Shown piece after piece: positions 10,345 to 21,046 of a stretch of DNA of 64,000 nucleotides. Below the pieces are notes generated by a model. That model was not told where the DNA came from and did no database searches. It worked only from the letters and a program-made list of their open reading frames with translations. This DNA is from Psilocybe azurescens (lineage: Eukaryota > Basidiomycota > Agaricomycetes > Agaricales > Agrocybaceae). The DNA lies in the NCBI GenBank assembly GCA_023853785.1, contig JAJIRX010000567.1, forward strand, positions 248,001-312,000. Direction: 5' to 3'. A program made the translations under genes and the position numbers. Positions within the stretch are counted from its first letter, which is position 1. The number at the start of each line of letters is the position of its first letter.

Positions 10345-10892
10345 TTTACGTTCGTCGAAATTGAATGATAGACTGAGGCTTGCTGGCTCAGAGATCCTTG
10401 AGCCGAGGCAGAGGAAGCTTCAGTATTGGTCAGGTTCGAGCTGAAGGCAGCGGTATCTGCAACTTGGAGTTTGCAATGCTCAATGTTGAGCTGAAGTTTG
10501 AACGTTCCTATTTCCATTGTTGAGCGTGAGGGCTTTCGTGGGTAACTAAGGATTGTTGTATACCAATAACGACGATTACTCGACCGTCTCTGTCTCTGGA
10601 GGGTTCTGTTTACTCCAGTCCACTCGCCCTGACCTTTGAACAGCTAGAGTATCTGCCAATCCCTAAGCCGCTTTCCAATTTCCATGTGTGCGCCCTTGTT
10701 TGGCACAAATAATCTCTTTAGGTAATCCGTAGGACGATGCAAGTGTCGTTTGCTTGTTCCTCCACGCTCACGCCCCACATTGCTCCTTTCCCCCACTCTT
10801 CTAGCTTCTTCCCTCAACATAAATTATGGCATAGCAATATATGCAGAGGTTAACCCTTGCAACGTCTGCAATCTCAGTAGTAGCCGTTGAAC
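10345..10892. promoter_or_regulatory. Divergent region between F3 and DUB copy 4
   Basis: Bases 10,720-10,892 match the region upstream of DUB copy 5 (17,070-17,216) and a relic at 23,390-23,530. The shared blocks are CGTTTGCTTGTTCCTCCACG, CTCAACATAAATTATG and ATAGCAATATATGCA. The last may serve as an AT-rich core promoter. This upstream class differs from the TATAAAAG-type region of units 2 and 3. Confidence 0.4.
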
Positions 10893-12166
10893 ATGCCCTT
10901 CTCCTTCGAAAGCAATTATCAATAACTCATATTGTAAGTCTGACGGTGACCTCATACATATGCTGCACCTACTCATGATCTTTCTAGCTAGTAATTCAAT
11001 GTGGGGCCTAACGCCCATGAAGGCTAGGACAGCCAGTTCCCCAATTTTACACCACAGAGGAGATCAAGAGTGTTCGAAAGGCCATGTTTTTTCTAATGAC
11101 ATCTCTGTTCGCGACTTCGCAGAAAATGTTTGGGAATTGGGCGCCGAGAAATGCCAGGTAATTCTCGACGTGTCATTCCAGCTTCGCGAGGATACTCTTG
11201 CTAGATACCGACAAGTGTTGAATCTTATGCAAAGGCCCTCTGAGTCTGAGCTTCATCAGCCATTCCATGGTGCATTTCTAGACTGTGTCGAATGTAAGTT
11301 TTCAAGCATTCTCAAATTCATAGTTACATTTTTCAATGATACTCCATAGGCCATTTCCACGCGTATACAATTGGGCGCGTCCCTCACTGCTATATCAGTG
11401 AGAACAATCCCATGATATATCAACCTGGTCAGACAGACAGACTAGCCCGTCAAAAAATCGTGGGCGTCGCTCCCCGTCCCGCCTCGTCCTCGCCCGCATC
11501 GCCCGCAGCATCGGGCTCCAGCGCCGGTTCGACTTCGACATCGGGTGCCCAGCCCTCCGCGCCACGGAATGCGCTCTCTGTCTCGTCTGTGGTCGGGCTC
11601 TCGATCTTTGCTGCTGCTCTCGCCGCGGGCGCGGCTATGGGTATGTCAGGCTCGAGGCGGTCCGAGCTCATCGCTCTGTTCACAACCAGCCCACAACACG
11701 CTGCTCCCCCTCCCACCACCACCACCACCCCACGTCCAGGGCAATCAACTTCGCCGCCGCTGCTGCGTCCACCAACACCGCCGCCGCCCTCTCTAAACAC
11801 AACACATCGAAGCCGCGATGGGCGCGACGCTGAAGATCCGCCCGCGCGGGCTGGCTGGTGAACAGTGGGAACATGTGCTTCGCGCACTCGGTGCTGCAGG
11901 TGATGATGTATTGTCCGCCGTTTCACCGGCTTTTTGGGGAGCCTGAGCGGGTGTTTAGGGGGATGGATGGGGAGCGGGAGAGGGGCGCGAAAGAGAAGGA
12001 GAGGGGAAAGGGGAGGGAGAAGGGGAGGGAGACGCTGCTTGTGGATGCGACGATTGAGTTTTTGAAGGAGTTGGGGGGATGATAAGGATAAGAAGGTGGC
12101 GAAAGTGGCCAATGGGAACGGGGATGGTGCCAGTGGGAATACGTTGGCGTCTGCGTTTGCTGTTGT
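10893..12166 (+). pseudogene. USP10/UBP3-like deubiquitinase, DUB copy 4 (truncated)
   Basis: The 5' part encodes a coding-like segment (D-I-S-V-R-D-F-A-E-N-V-W-E-L-G-A-E-K) and the Ser/Pro-rich region. Next comes the catalytic Cys box N-S-G-N-M-C-F-A-H-S-V-L-Q-V with the Cys codon at 11,876-11,878. A GGCT insertion at about 11,851-11,858 shifts the frame just before that box; copy 5 has the same insertion. After the box, C-P-P-F-H-R-L-F and an Arg/Glu/Lys/Gly-rich stretch follow. At about 12,166 the gene breaks off into type B spacer sequence, so the rest of the protease domain, including the catalytic His, is missing. It is clearly a pseudogene. Confidence 0.8.
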
Positions 12167-12770
12167 GATATCCTTTCTTTTCATGGTTTCGGACAGATGA
12201 CGTTTGACATTTGCACCCCAGTCATCTCAAGTCATTCAGCCCTAAACTCAAGACTGTTGCTTCCAAGCTCTCTACTAATAGTCAAACTCTATCCTTGCCA
12301 CAATCACATATCATGGGACATCTACGTCCCAACCCTCAACTATGCGATCACAGCCCTGCTTTTGCTCTGTGCAATGCCTGTGTCTTGGGATTGGCGCCGC
12401 TAACACCACTGGACCTTGTTCAGAGCCTGTCGCCGTCGTACAAATAGATATTTCTAAATTTGTACTTTGACTGAGCTTTTTGGAGCCTTGGATATTTTTG
12501 AAAGAACGCTCACACTTACATCTAGCCCGGTTCTAACATGGCAGATAACGAGACTCAAATATGCAAATACATTACTGAGGAGTTTGTTAATCGTTTGGAC
12601 AGAGTTATGAACTGTGCGGCCTGCTGGATTTCAAAAAATGCATTTACATGGAAAGCATGAGCTGTTAACTAAAAAGAAGGTTTTAAAGAAAGTAAGAAGA
12701 CTGCTAGCACTTCCATAAGAAAGAGTGCCGAATCGTTTGAAATGAAATACTGGAGTGAGATGAATCCCCT
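12167..12770. repeat. Type B spacer of the array (unit 4)
   Basis: This stretch matches 4,926-5,460 over most of its length. The join with DUB copy 4 at about 12,166 is a breakpoint: DUB sequence stops mid-exon and the spacer starts mid-block. Confidence 0.55.
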
Positions 12771-12867
12771 TGGCGAATTTGTATTGTTTTATTCCATTAT
12801 ACTGTGATGGCGCATTGAAATTTTGAGTAAAATTTCATTAGAATAAGAGAGATTGAAGCGAATTCCG
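12771..12867 (-). pseudogene. Relic of an F-box gene 3' end (unit 4)
   Basis: About 95 bp match the 3' end of F2 (5,468-5,562): a TTTATTCxxTTATAC-TGTGATG block, CATTGAA, TTGAGTAAA and GAGATTGAAGCGAATTCC. Similarity stops abruptly at about 12,867, and the metacaspase segment begins. This shows that unit 4 once had an F-box gene in the usual place. Confidence 0.6.
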
Positions 12868-13404
12868 GCCAACTTGAGGGAGATGGCAACAGATGTTTGA
12901 GATATGCCGGAGTCTTGGGTGCTACAATGACAGGGGTTTTCTTCTAGTTTCGAACACTTCTTACGTATCCTTCCATTGAAATTAGCTATCGACCGTAAGT
13001 TTCACCGTAGGAATGTGAGCGGTGGTCGTATGATCGCGTCGGGAAAGGAATGTCAGCTCTGCAATATTGACGCGACGCGTTTTCAAAGTCCGCAAATTAC
13101 ATAACAAGTTTCTGACACGGTTTTAGGGGCGCGAAAAAAAAAAACAGGACTAGGCTATAAATAGATTGGATTAAAAATAGATTGGCAAATCATGAGCAAG
13201 AATGCGTTGGAGAGATTTCGACATTTGCTATTCTATACACCAATTAAAATATCTTATGTATAGGTATTAAAGATACATCCATGTCAGCTATATACGTGCG
13301 AGGACAAAAAACAACTAAATTTGCATCACACATAGTAACCGCTCGGGCCAGAAAGCAGCATTGCCCACAGCGCACTTGGGTGTTGTCATTACTGCAAAAA
13401 CATA
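12868..13404. other. Intergenic, no gene seen
   Basis: This stretch follows the F-box relic and precedes the 3' end of the metacaspase-like gene. It has no match to the array and holds only short ORFs. The last part is likely the 3' untranslated region of the minus-strand gene. Confidence 0.5.
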
Positions 13405-15494
13405 TCACTGTCTTGTTTGAGATTTCCGCTGAATGATGGGTATAAGAAGGGTGTCCCAACCTCTGTCTGTATACCTATTGTTGTATTTAACAGGGGCACG
13501 AGCCCGCTGGAATGGAGACGGACGCGACATCTTGCTAATATCGATCGCTCGTGTCGCGAAAACAACCTTCAGAAAATCGACATTTACGTCATCATGATCC
13601 AGTTTGTACGTGTGTGGTGGTACTCCGCTAGATCCATAACCAAAGGTAAGAACGCCCCCACCTTTCAGTGGGGACTCGACCAGATATTCTGTTGGACCCG
13701 AAGTTTCATAAAGGGAGGCTATTCTCGTGATCACGCGTGAGATTTGCATACGAATAGAGGCCGCGATTGACGCACCAATGGAGAAATTGTTATTGTTGAA
13801 AAAAAACAGGTAAGGGTACAGGTCACAGGCACTTTTGTTGACCAGCTTGAGACCATACGGCGCCCCTTCTTCGACCTCAAAATCGACAACACCATTATAA
13901 AAGAGGTTTTCACCTTCTGGTACAAATTTCCTCCAGTCCAGCTCGTTGGAATCGTCCAATTTGTAAAACTCCACATCAATCTTGTCGGTGATGTTGGAGT
14001 TTGTATTGACGTGGTCCAATTCGTGGTAGTAGCACGCGATTCCGCTGAGAATCCGCGCAAATTCCGTCAATTCTGTTGTATCAATAGTTGGATATCGCCT
14101 GTTGAAACCGTGGCACGTTACACGACGGTCCTGCAGTTGGAACGTCACCCTGTCGGTATCTCCCATCGAAGCTTGAAGATGCGCGCTAGCCATATTTTCT
14201 TCGTTAACTAGCGTAACATTTTGCAGCTCGTCGCTAAGCTTCGTAAAGATATCCTGAAATTTGTCCTGCCGGGGAATGAAAAGTCGCAAATATTCTTGCT
14301 GGCCGGGGTTAATTTGAACGGCAACACAGGGGTGAAGCAGCCGTAGTCCAGGAGCATGCTTCATCACGGCAGAGAATGCGTTTAATGATTCAACTATAGC
14401 GGTCTCTCCAGTGTTTTCGAAAGACACGTCTCTTTGGGAGTAAATGGAGAAATGGGCACCGATAGCGATGCCATGAGCGGAGCCAGCGTCTAATGTTAGA
14501 CGGCGCACAGTTGTAACTTTACCGGCCGATGATGTTTGATCGGGTTCCCTAAATTCGATTTTATAGTGAGGGCACAGAGTGCGGGAAAGCTTTGCATTGA
14601 ATAGAAACCTGTGCTTGTTAAAGCCTTCGCATTGGGGATTTTGTCTGGAAAAGTAAAATATCAGCTGGTAGCCTCGAAGATTCATTTGGGCGTACTTACT
14701 GCGAAATAGGCCTCATGCGAGGGAGTATTTCGCAGTATCTCAGCTGGTCTAACGGTACGGTTTCGAAAAGATCGAGGAGAGCGGTAGAAAAAATCCCACG
14801 ATCTTGATGTTCGTAGGCCTTCTCATCTGAGGCGCAGGCCGCCAGAAGCACATGGGATCTGAGTCCTGAGTGCGAATACATACCGTTTTGGGATCCTTGG
14901 GAAAAATTTCGGTCGATGTCTGGGTTGTAGGCAGCCGGCGGAAGGTTGATTGAGCGAAAGCGGAATTCATTATTTTGAGATCCTCTTGTCCCGGATGCAG
15001 AATGGCAGCAATCCATGATGACCGTCTATAGTAGACACGGTTGGGCCGAAAAGGACATAAACGTTTTAAAGGGAGCTTACAATATTGTCGCCCTTCTTTT
15101 CCGCAATTCGATCTATCCACATTCCGATTTCCATATCCGAAATACAGGGGACTTCCTTCCCTCTTTCTGTGCAATAATCATACGGGACTACCATTTGAAT
15201 CCAGTGTTCCCGCCCATCTGGTGTCTTGTGTAGAATTTCGCCGCCGTGCCCAGCGTAGAAGATGACGATCGGATCGCCGTCACCGATGAGAGGGTTGTTA
15301 GCCAGGTCTTTGAAAGCCTTCTCAATTGCTTTACGGGTTGCATCTCGGCCCAATAGCAGTGTGATATGGGAATCTAAACCTCCATGCTTCCTCAAGAAAT
15401 CCCTCCATCGATAGGCGTCAGGTTCAGCGCCACGTAGAGAGAGACGATCAGTGGGTAATCGATACTCGTTTATTCCTACAACTATGGCAAACAT
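13405..15494 (-). CDS. Caspase-fold (metacaspase-like) cysteine protease, three exons
   Basis: Exons read 15494-15081, 15025-14700 and 14644-13405, with GTAAGC/TAG and GTAAGT/CAG borders, giving about 659 aa. Exon 1 holds the opening caspase strand (F-A-I-V-V-G-I-N-E-Y) and the catalytic His83 in F-Y-A-G-H-G-G-E. Exon 2 opens with V-I-M-D-C-C-H-S-A-S, placing the catalytic Cys at about 145. Later, L-L-A-A-C-A-S-D-E-K-A-Y-E and G-I-F-S-T-A-L-L fit the end of the p20/p10-like domain. The last ~410 residues match no domain I recognise; long C-terminal extensions are common in agaric caspase-domain proteins. Metacaspases cut after Arg/Lys and are linked to fungal stress and cell death. The start is taken where the domain begins, so an upstream exon is possible. 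No frame break is seen. It lies in the array where an F-box gene would be. Confidence 0.85.
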
Positions 15495-17060
15495 GCGATT
15501 GGAGGTTGGGCTTTGAAAGTGATCGTCAACCCAGAAAACTTAGAGTTAGGAAAGATTTTGCACCTGTTTCCTTGTCCTGGTTGCGCACAACTCATTAAGA
15601 ATACGAGACGGTCGCCTGTGTAGATAGCAAAACGATGGTGATTGAAAGCAACTGCACTTGAATTTTGAACACGAAAGGAATGAAGGACAGCAGACAAAAA
15701 GTTGTTCGGTTCAATATCTGACGGTTGTGAACTTGATGAGAAGAGTAGCAGTACAGGTACAGGTTGCGATCCAGAGTAGATTTGCGATCAAAACATATCA
15801 AACGATATTCGTTTGTAACGTGTGAACGACCGATCTGAAGTGCGAGGGGCTCCAGTGATTGAACCGATCTGAGTGGTGTCCTATAGTCTCACTAGACATA
15901 ATTGTATAAATCAACAAGAAAAAGAAAAAAAAGACATAATTGTAATCAAGCTGGAGTTGCCAAAACTCACCAAAGACGCAGACAGCTCGAATCCGTTACC
16001 AATACGCCAACTTCAATCCTAATGGAATGCATGGTAAGTTTCATTCATACGAGCATTCAACGAAAAGACATTCAAAAGACGTTTGTTCTGTTCGATTCGA
16101 CTCTTTAGTCAGAGGATCACAACACGGACAGAAGATAGGCCATTACTCGTTTTGTGAAGTACAGCATCTTTTCTTTGAACAAATATCAAGGGCTGTTGGT
16201 AAAGCTCCGTTCGGGTTCAGAATGATCGCATTCTCAGTCACCTGACCTCAGCGTGATAATTGCGTGACTTCCTAATTAGAATACGAGGTTAAAACTACAA
16301 TATAATTTTTGGATTTTCTCCTATCCATATATAATTTGACCTTATTCATAGAAAATTAGATGAAAAGAACTTGAATACACCTGGATAGACGTCGAGCAGC
16401 TTGAGCGCGACACTACCTTTCCCGATTTGGGTTACCTAGTCACATAAGGTCACAGATTGGATCAAAATGCTAACTTCCTATTATGGACTCGAATGTGAGA
16501 ATGTGGCTCACATCCTGAACCCGAACGGGGCCTAAGAGGATGCATATGTTCGTCATGGCGGACATTGAAAGGCCCGGGAAATACTCGTGGTCCCAAAAAG
16601 TAATCACAGACAATAAAATCTCTAATATCTGTGAACATGGCCACAATAAAATTAGGGTCTCTTTGGTAGATCTAGGTCATTTTTACAGTGCTTTTGAACA
16701 ATGATATTAATTCCCTGAAAAGGGTCCCCTCCTTCCGTTTATGGTAGATTTTTTTAACAGATGAGAAACCTATCTATCTCAACTCAGAGATGTCTATCAA
16801 GGCTGAAAATTTATCACAATATAAATAATGTGTACACAATCATTTCATTCCACTAAACCTAAGCTCTGAAGTCCTTCGATCTATGACAATGACTGAATTA
16901 GTACAATGTTTTTATTTTCTTAATTTATTTCTAGCGATTGGAAAACCATTATCTCACGATATTCTGACACGTTATGAAACTGGAAGATGCTTATTTCATC
17001 TCACCAAGTTTCATAAAAATAGAAAAAAAAAAGTCTCAGGTATCATTGAATGAAGGTTGC
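15495..17060. other. Upstream of metacaspase-like gene; no other gene seen
   Basis: This 1.6-kb stretch is AT-rich toward 17,060 and has only short, unrelated ORFs. Array similarity restarts at about 17,070 with the DUB upstream block. The part next to 15,494 must contain the metacaspase promoter, but no clear TATA element stands out. Confidence 0.4.
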
Positions 17061-17216
17061 GAGCTGTTAGTAGGACGGATGGATGCAATTGTCGTTTGTC
17101 TGTTCCTCCACGCCTGCACCCCACATAACTTCTCACCTCAACATAAATTATGTCATAGCAATATATGCATAGGTTGACCCTCGCAACGACTGCAATCTCA
17201 GTAGTAGCCGTTGAAC

Positions 17217-19944
17217 ATGCCCTCCTTCGAAAGCAATTATCAATCCTCTTTGTCTATTGTAAGTCTGACGGTGACCCCATACATATGCTGCACCTACTCA
17301 TGACCTTTCTAGCTAGTCATTCAATGTCGGGCCTAACGCCCATGAAGGCTAAGACAGCCAGTTCCACACAGTTCTACGCCACAGAGGAGATCAAGAGCGT
17401 TCTAAAGGCCATGTGTCTGATGACATCTCTGTTCGCGACTTCGCAAAAACGTTTGGGGATTGGGCGCCGAGAAATGCCGGGTGATTCTCGACGTGTCGTT
17501 CCAGCTTCGCGAGGACACTCTTGATAGATACTGACAAGTTTTGAATCTTCAATAATACTCCATAGGCCATTTCCACGCGTATAAAACCGGGCGCGTCCTT
17601 CACCGCGACATCAATGAGGACAATCCCATGATATATCAACCTGGTCAGACCGACCGACCGGCCCCGTCAAAAAATCATGGGCGTCACACCCCCGTCCCGC
17701 CTCATCCTCGCCTGCATCGCTGGCAGCATTGGGCTCCAGCACCTGTTCGACTTCGACTATAGGTGCCCAGACCTCCGCACCGCGGAATGCTCTCGCTGTC
17801 TTGTTTGTGGTTGGTGCTCGATCCCCGCTGCTCTCGCCGGGGTGAGGATTCAAGCGCGGGTGGTGCAGGAGCGCCGCGACTATGGGTATATCAGACTCGA
17901 GGCAGTCAGAGCTCATCGTGCTGCTCACAACCGGCCCACAACACGCTGCCCCCTCCGACCTCTACCACTTCCGGCCCCGGGGTAATCAACTTCGCCGCCG
18001 TCGCGCTCTCTAAACACATCGAAGCCACGATGGGCGCGACGCTGAAGATCCGCCCGTGCGGGCTGGCTGGTCAATAGCATAGCGGGAACATGTGCTTCGC
18101 GAACTCGGTGCTGCAGGTGATGGTGTATTGTCTGCCATTTCACTGGTTTTTGGGGAACTTGGGCGGGTGTTTAGGGGCTGGATGGGGAGAGGGGCGGGGG
18201 CGGGGGTGGGAAAGAGAAGGAGACGGAGACGGAGAAGGGGAGGGAGACGGAGACACCACTTGTGGATGCGACGGTTGAGTTTTTGAGGGAGTTTGTGGAT
18301 GAGATAAGAAGGTGGCGAAAGTGGTCAATGGGAACGGGAATGCGATTGCGGATACGCCGGCGTCTGCATTTGCGGTTGCTAGTGGGAGCAGGAGCGAGAA
18401 CGGATTTGGGAAGGTGGGGGCAAGGGAAGGAGAGGGATAATGGATACGGGGAGGGGAGGGGGAGAGGGACGAAGATGATTCGGACGGCAAGTCGTTCTTG
18501 CCTATGGGCATATACGATGCGATGAAGGCGAAGAAGGAGTTTGATGGTATGCGGGTGGGTGTTGTTTTCTTTCTTTCTTTCTCGCTTTTTTTTTTACTTC
18601 TTTTGGTTTCTTTTCTAACTTGTCTATATCTTTCATCATCTTCATATAGGGCCGACACCAAGAAGATGCGGAAGAATTCTTCGGGTTCTACCTCGACACA
18701 TTGGAAGAAGAGCTGCTAGCGCTGCTGCATACCGTCAACCCCTCTGCGCCTGCGCCCTCATCGCGGCGGGTCAACGGCGTAGGAGCAGGCGCAGGAGCAG
18801 GGATGGAAGAGAGGGAAGAGGCCGCACCGCCTGAAGAGGACGGGTGGTAGGAGGTGGGCAAGCGGAATTGCATGGTGCATACTCGTACGGTGAGTGCTAC
18901 TCGCTTTTTTTCTTTCCCTTCCCTTTCCCTTTCCCATGGTTCGTGTTTCGTGTTTCGTTGTTCTTTGTTTGTAAAATGACTAACTGAATTTCTTTCTCTT
19001 TTGTGGGAATTTTTTATTTTATATATCTTATAGATAAAAGCTACTGAATCGCCGATCACGAGGATCTTTGGGGAAAGTTCTGCTCTACGCTGCTGGCGCC
19101 GGGACAGAAGGATTCGGTTGTCGTGGAGGATTGGCGACCCTTGAGGTTGGATATTCAGGTTCGTTGAGATAGTTCTTCTGTTAGCTCTGCTTTTCATGCG
19201 TGATAACTGACGATTTCCGTTTCCTGTTGCTTCCATTTGCCACTTTTTGTACCTCCTCCATCTATCAACGATCACGACGACGACGATCATCATCATTATC
19301 ATCTCCTCCGATTCATAAACAGCGCGACCAGATCCACACCATCCAAGACGCTCTCTCCTACATCTTGCACCCGCAGCCCGTGCAAGTCACGCAGACGCAG
19401 GGGCAGGGCACACACACCATCGAGGTGCTCCCACCGATCCTCGTAGTCCATATCAAAAGGTTCTGCTATGACACGGCAGTCGGAGGCGTGGTGAAAGTGG
19501 GCAAGCAGGTTAGGTTCGGGCCGGAGTTGGAGATTGGGAGCGGTGAGCGTCTTTTGATTTTCTTTTCTTTTTGGAGGTTATAGAATGTTGCATGCGAATG
19601 TAGACGTTATGGTTCCCGCTGCAAAGAAAGCCCAGCCTGTACGATATAAACTTTTTAATGGTACGTTTTCTCTCATTGATTTTCGTGTCGCCTTCTTCTC
19701 ATTAATCACCTTCACAGCGCTGTACCACCTCGGACTGTCCGCGTCAGGCGGGTACTATACCCTGGACGTCCTCCATCCGAACCGATACCCCACATCCACA
19801 CCCAACGCGAAGCCGAACCACCGCGAAGGATGGATGCACATCGACGATAACCTGGTGTCGGACGTGCGGCCGGACGATATGTTCGGCGCATATGAGAGGG
19901 ACGAGTCGCGGTGTGCGTATTTGCTGTTTTATAGGCGGAAATGA
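17217..19944 (+). pseudogene. USP10/UBP3-like deubiquitinase, DUB copy 5 (near full length, inactivated)
   Basis: This is the most complete copy. In order it has the Ser start (M-P-S-F-E-S-N), a Ser/Ala/Pro-rich N-terminal part, the Cys box S-G-N-M-C-F-A-N-S-V-L-Q-V (Cys codon 18,093-18,095), H-Q-E-D-A-E-E-F-F-G-F-Y-L-D-T-L, and P-P-I-L-V-V-H-I-K-R-F-C-Y-D. The His loop and the D-D-N-L-V-S-D-V/A-Y-L-L-F-Y end follow. Five intron borders remain readable. Lesions: the GGCT insertion shared with copy 4, an adjacent ATAGC duplication giving a stop just before the Cys box, an in-frame TAG at 18,848-18,850 where the frame otherwise continues, and G-G-Y-Y-T instead of the family's G-G-H-Y-T (Tyr codon 19,753-19,755). 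The catalytic His is therefore gone. Order and spacing match Ubp3/USP10-type proteases, which trim ubiquitin chains in the cytosol. Confidence 0.85.
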
Positions 19945-19984
19945 GTATGAGCGGTTGTGGTAGACGAGAGGAGAGGCGTTCGTT

Positions 19985-20135
19985 CGTTTTTTTTTTCGTT
20001 TTTCTTCTGTTCTTTTTTCTCTCTCGCCTTTCTTTTCTGCTGTTTTTGTTTCTGTTTCTGTTTCTCTCTCTCGCCTTTCTTTTCTGCTGTTTTTGTTTCT
20101 GTTTCTGTTTCTTTCTATCACCCTTTTTCTTTTGG
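19985..20135 (+). repeat. Pyrimidine-rich tract after DUB copy 5, with internal duplication
   Basis: This T/C-rich stretch is equivalent to those at 205, 4,245 and 8,025. It also contains a direct repeat of about 49 bp (CTCTCTCGCCTTTCTTTTCT and what follows, at about 20,018 and 20,067). Confidence 0.6.
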
Positions 20136-20329
20136 TTCGTTTCCTATCGCATCCGTATCGTGGGGTTTTTTTTGGAGTAGTGGTTGTCTCTGGTGTATTA
20201 TGTAGGTACTACCTTTCTTTTACTTCCTTTTGTTGTGTTGGAATTCGCTACTATATGTTTCTTCTTTACTACGCTCCGGAAATTTCTGATATCCTTTTTA
20301 CGCATAGCTGAGCTCGTTCATTGGGGATG

Positions 20330-21046
20330 AGATGAGCGATCATTGCAGTTCAGCCAGCACTCGCCAGCGGTGGCACCACTTCATGCATCGTGCATCATGC
20401 TTTAACCAAATGCACCGTACTTTGGTCCACTTTTAGAAAAAAAAAAACCACCGACCTTGCTCAAAGACAGGCCTAGAAGACACAAATTTACGCTCTCTAA
20501 GTTCTCCCAGCAAAAACTTGTGTCGCGTCCGTATCAAGTTATTCCAGTTGGGGGCACAACTTCGAGCTTCAGGCTTCAGGCTTCAGACTTGACCGAAGGC
20601 ATGGCTGTTTTCAACATGAAGCCGAAATCCCTGTGTACTGGCAGTGAAATGAAAGAGAGCGCGTCTTACGGGCCCTTCATAGACTTCTCGCAGATCCAGA
20701 CTCCATGATTCAGTTCTTACCCCATCATGTATCAAGCCCTGTCTCGACTTTCAGGGCAAACCAGTTGTCTTTTCTTGATCATGATACATTGGCAGCCGAC
20801 GGTGAGACTCTTTCACATGCTCTTTACGTCCGAGTCACCCTCTGTACACTCATACTTCCAGTAAGTATTCCAAATGATGTGCGTACCAGAAATTTTAATA
20901 TCCATTGTTTTCATGTATCCTACTTATATTATACGATGAATTTTCTATCTCCCACTACTCGTGACTGATACACGATAACGGCTGCCATAAAACCGAATGT
21001 CGAGTCGTTTAAATTGCTGAGATCTACGTCCTCAGCGGATGTCGCT
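20330..21046. repeat. Type A spacer of the array (unit 5)
   Basis: This is the closest match to the unit 1 spacer (540-1300). The two share the AAACCACCGACCT block, the CTTGTGTCGCGTC block, CTTCAGGCTTCAGGCTT, and the block that ends before the F-box gene, AAAACCGAATGTCGAGTCG. No gene is seen. Confidence 0.6.

Noticed and set aside
11450..12184. 244-codon minus-strand frame opposite DUB copy 4
   Set aside because: It is antisense to a Ser/Pro/Ala- and Arg/Glu-rich DUB segment; Pro/Leu-rich composition mirrors the sense strand and no domain is seen.
18140..19302. Minus-strand frames of 173 and 204 codons opposite DUB copy 5
   Set aside because: They are antisense shadows of recognised DUB exons and purine-rich low-complexity sequence.
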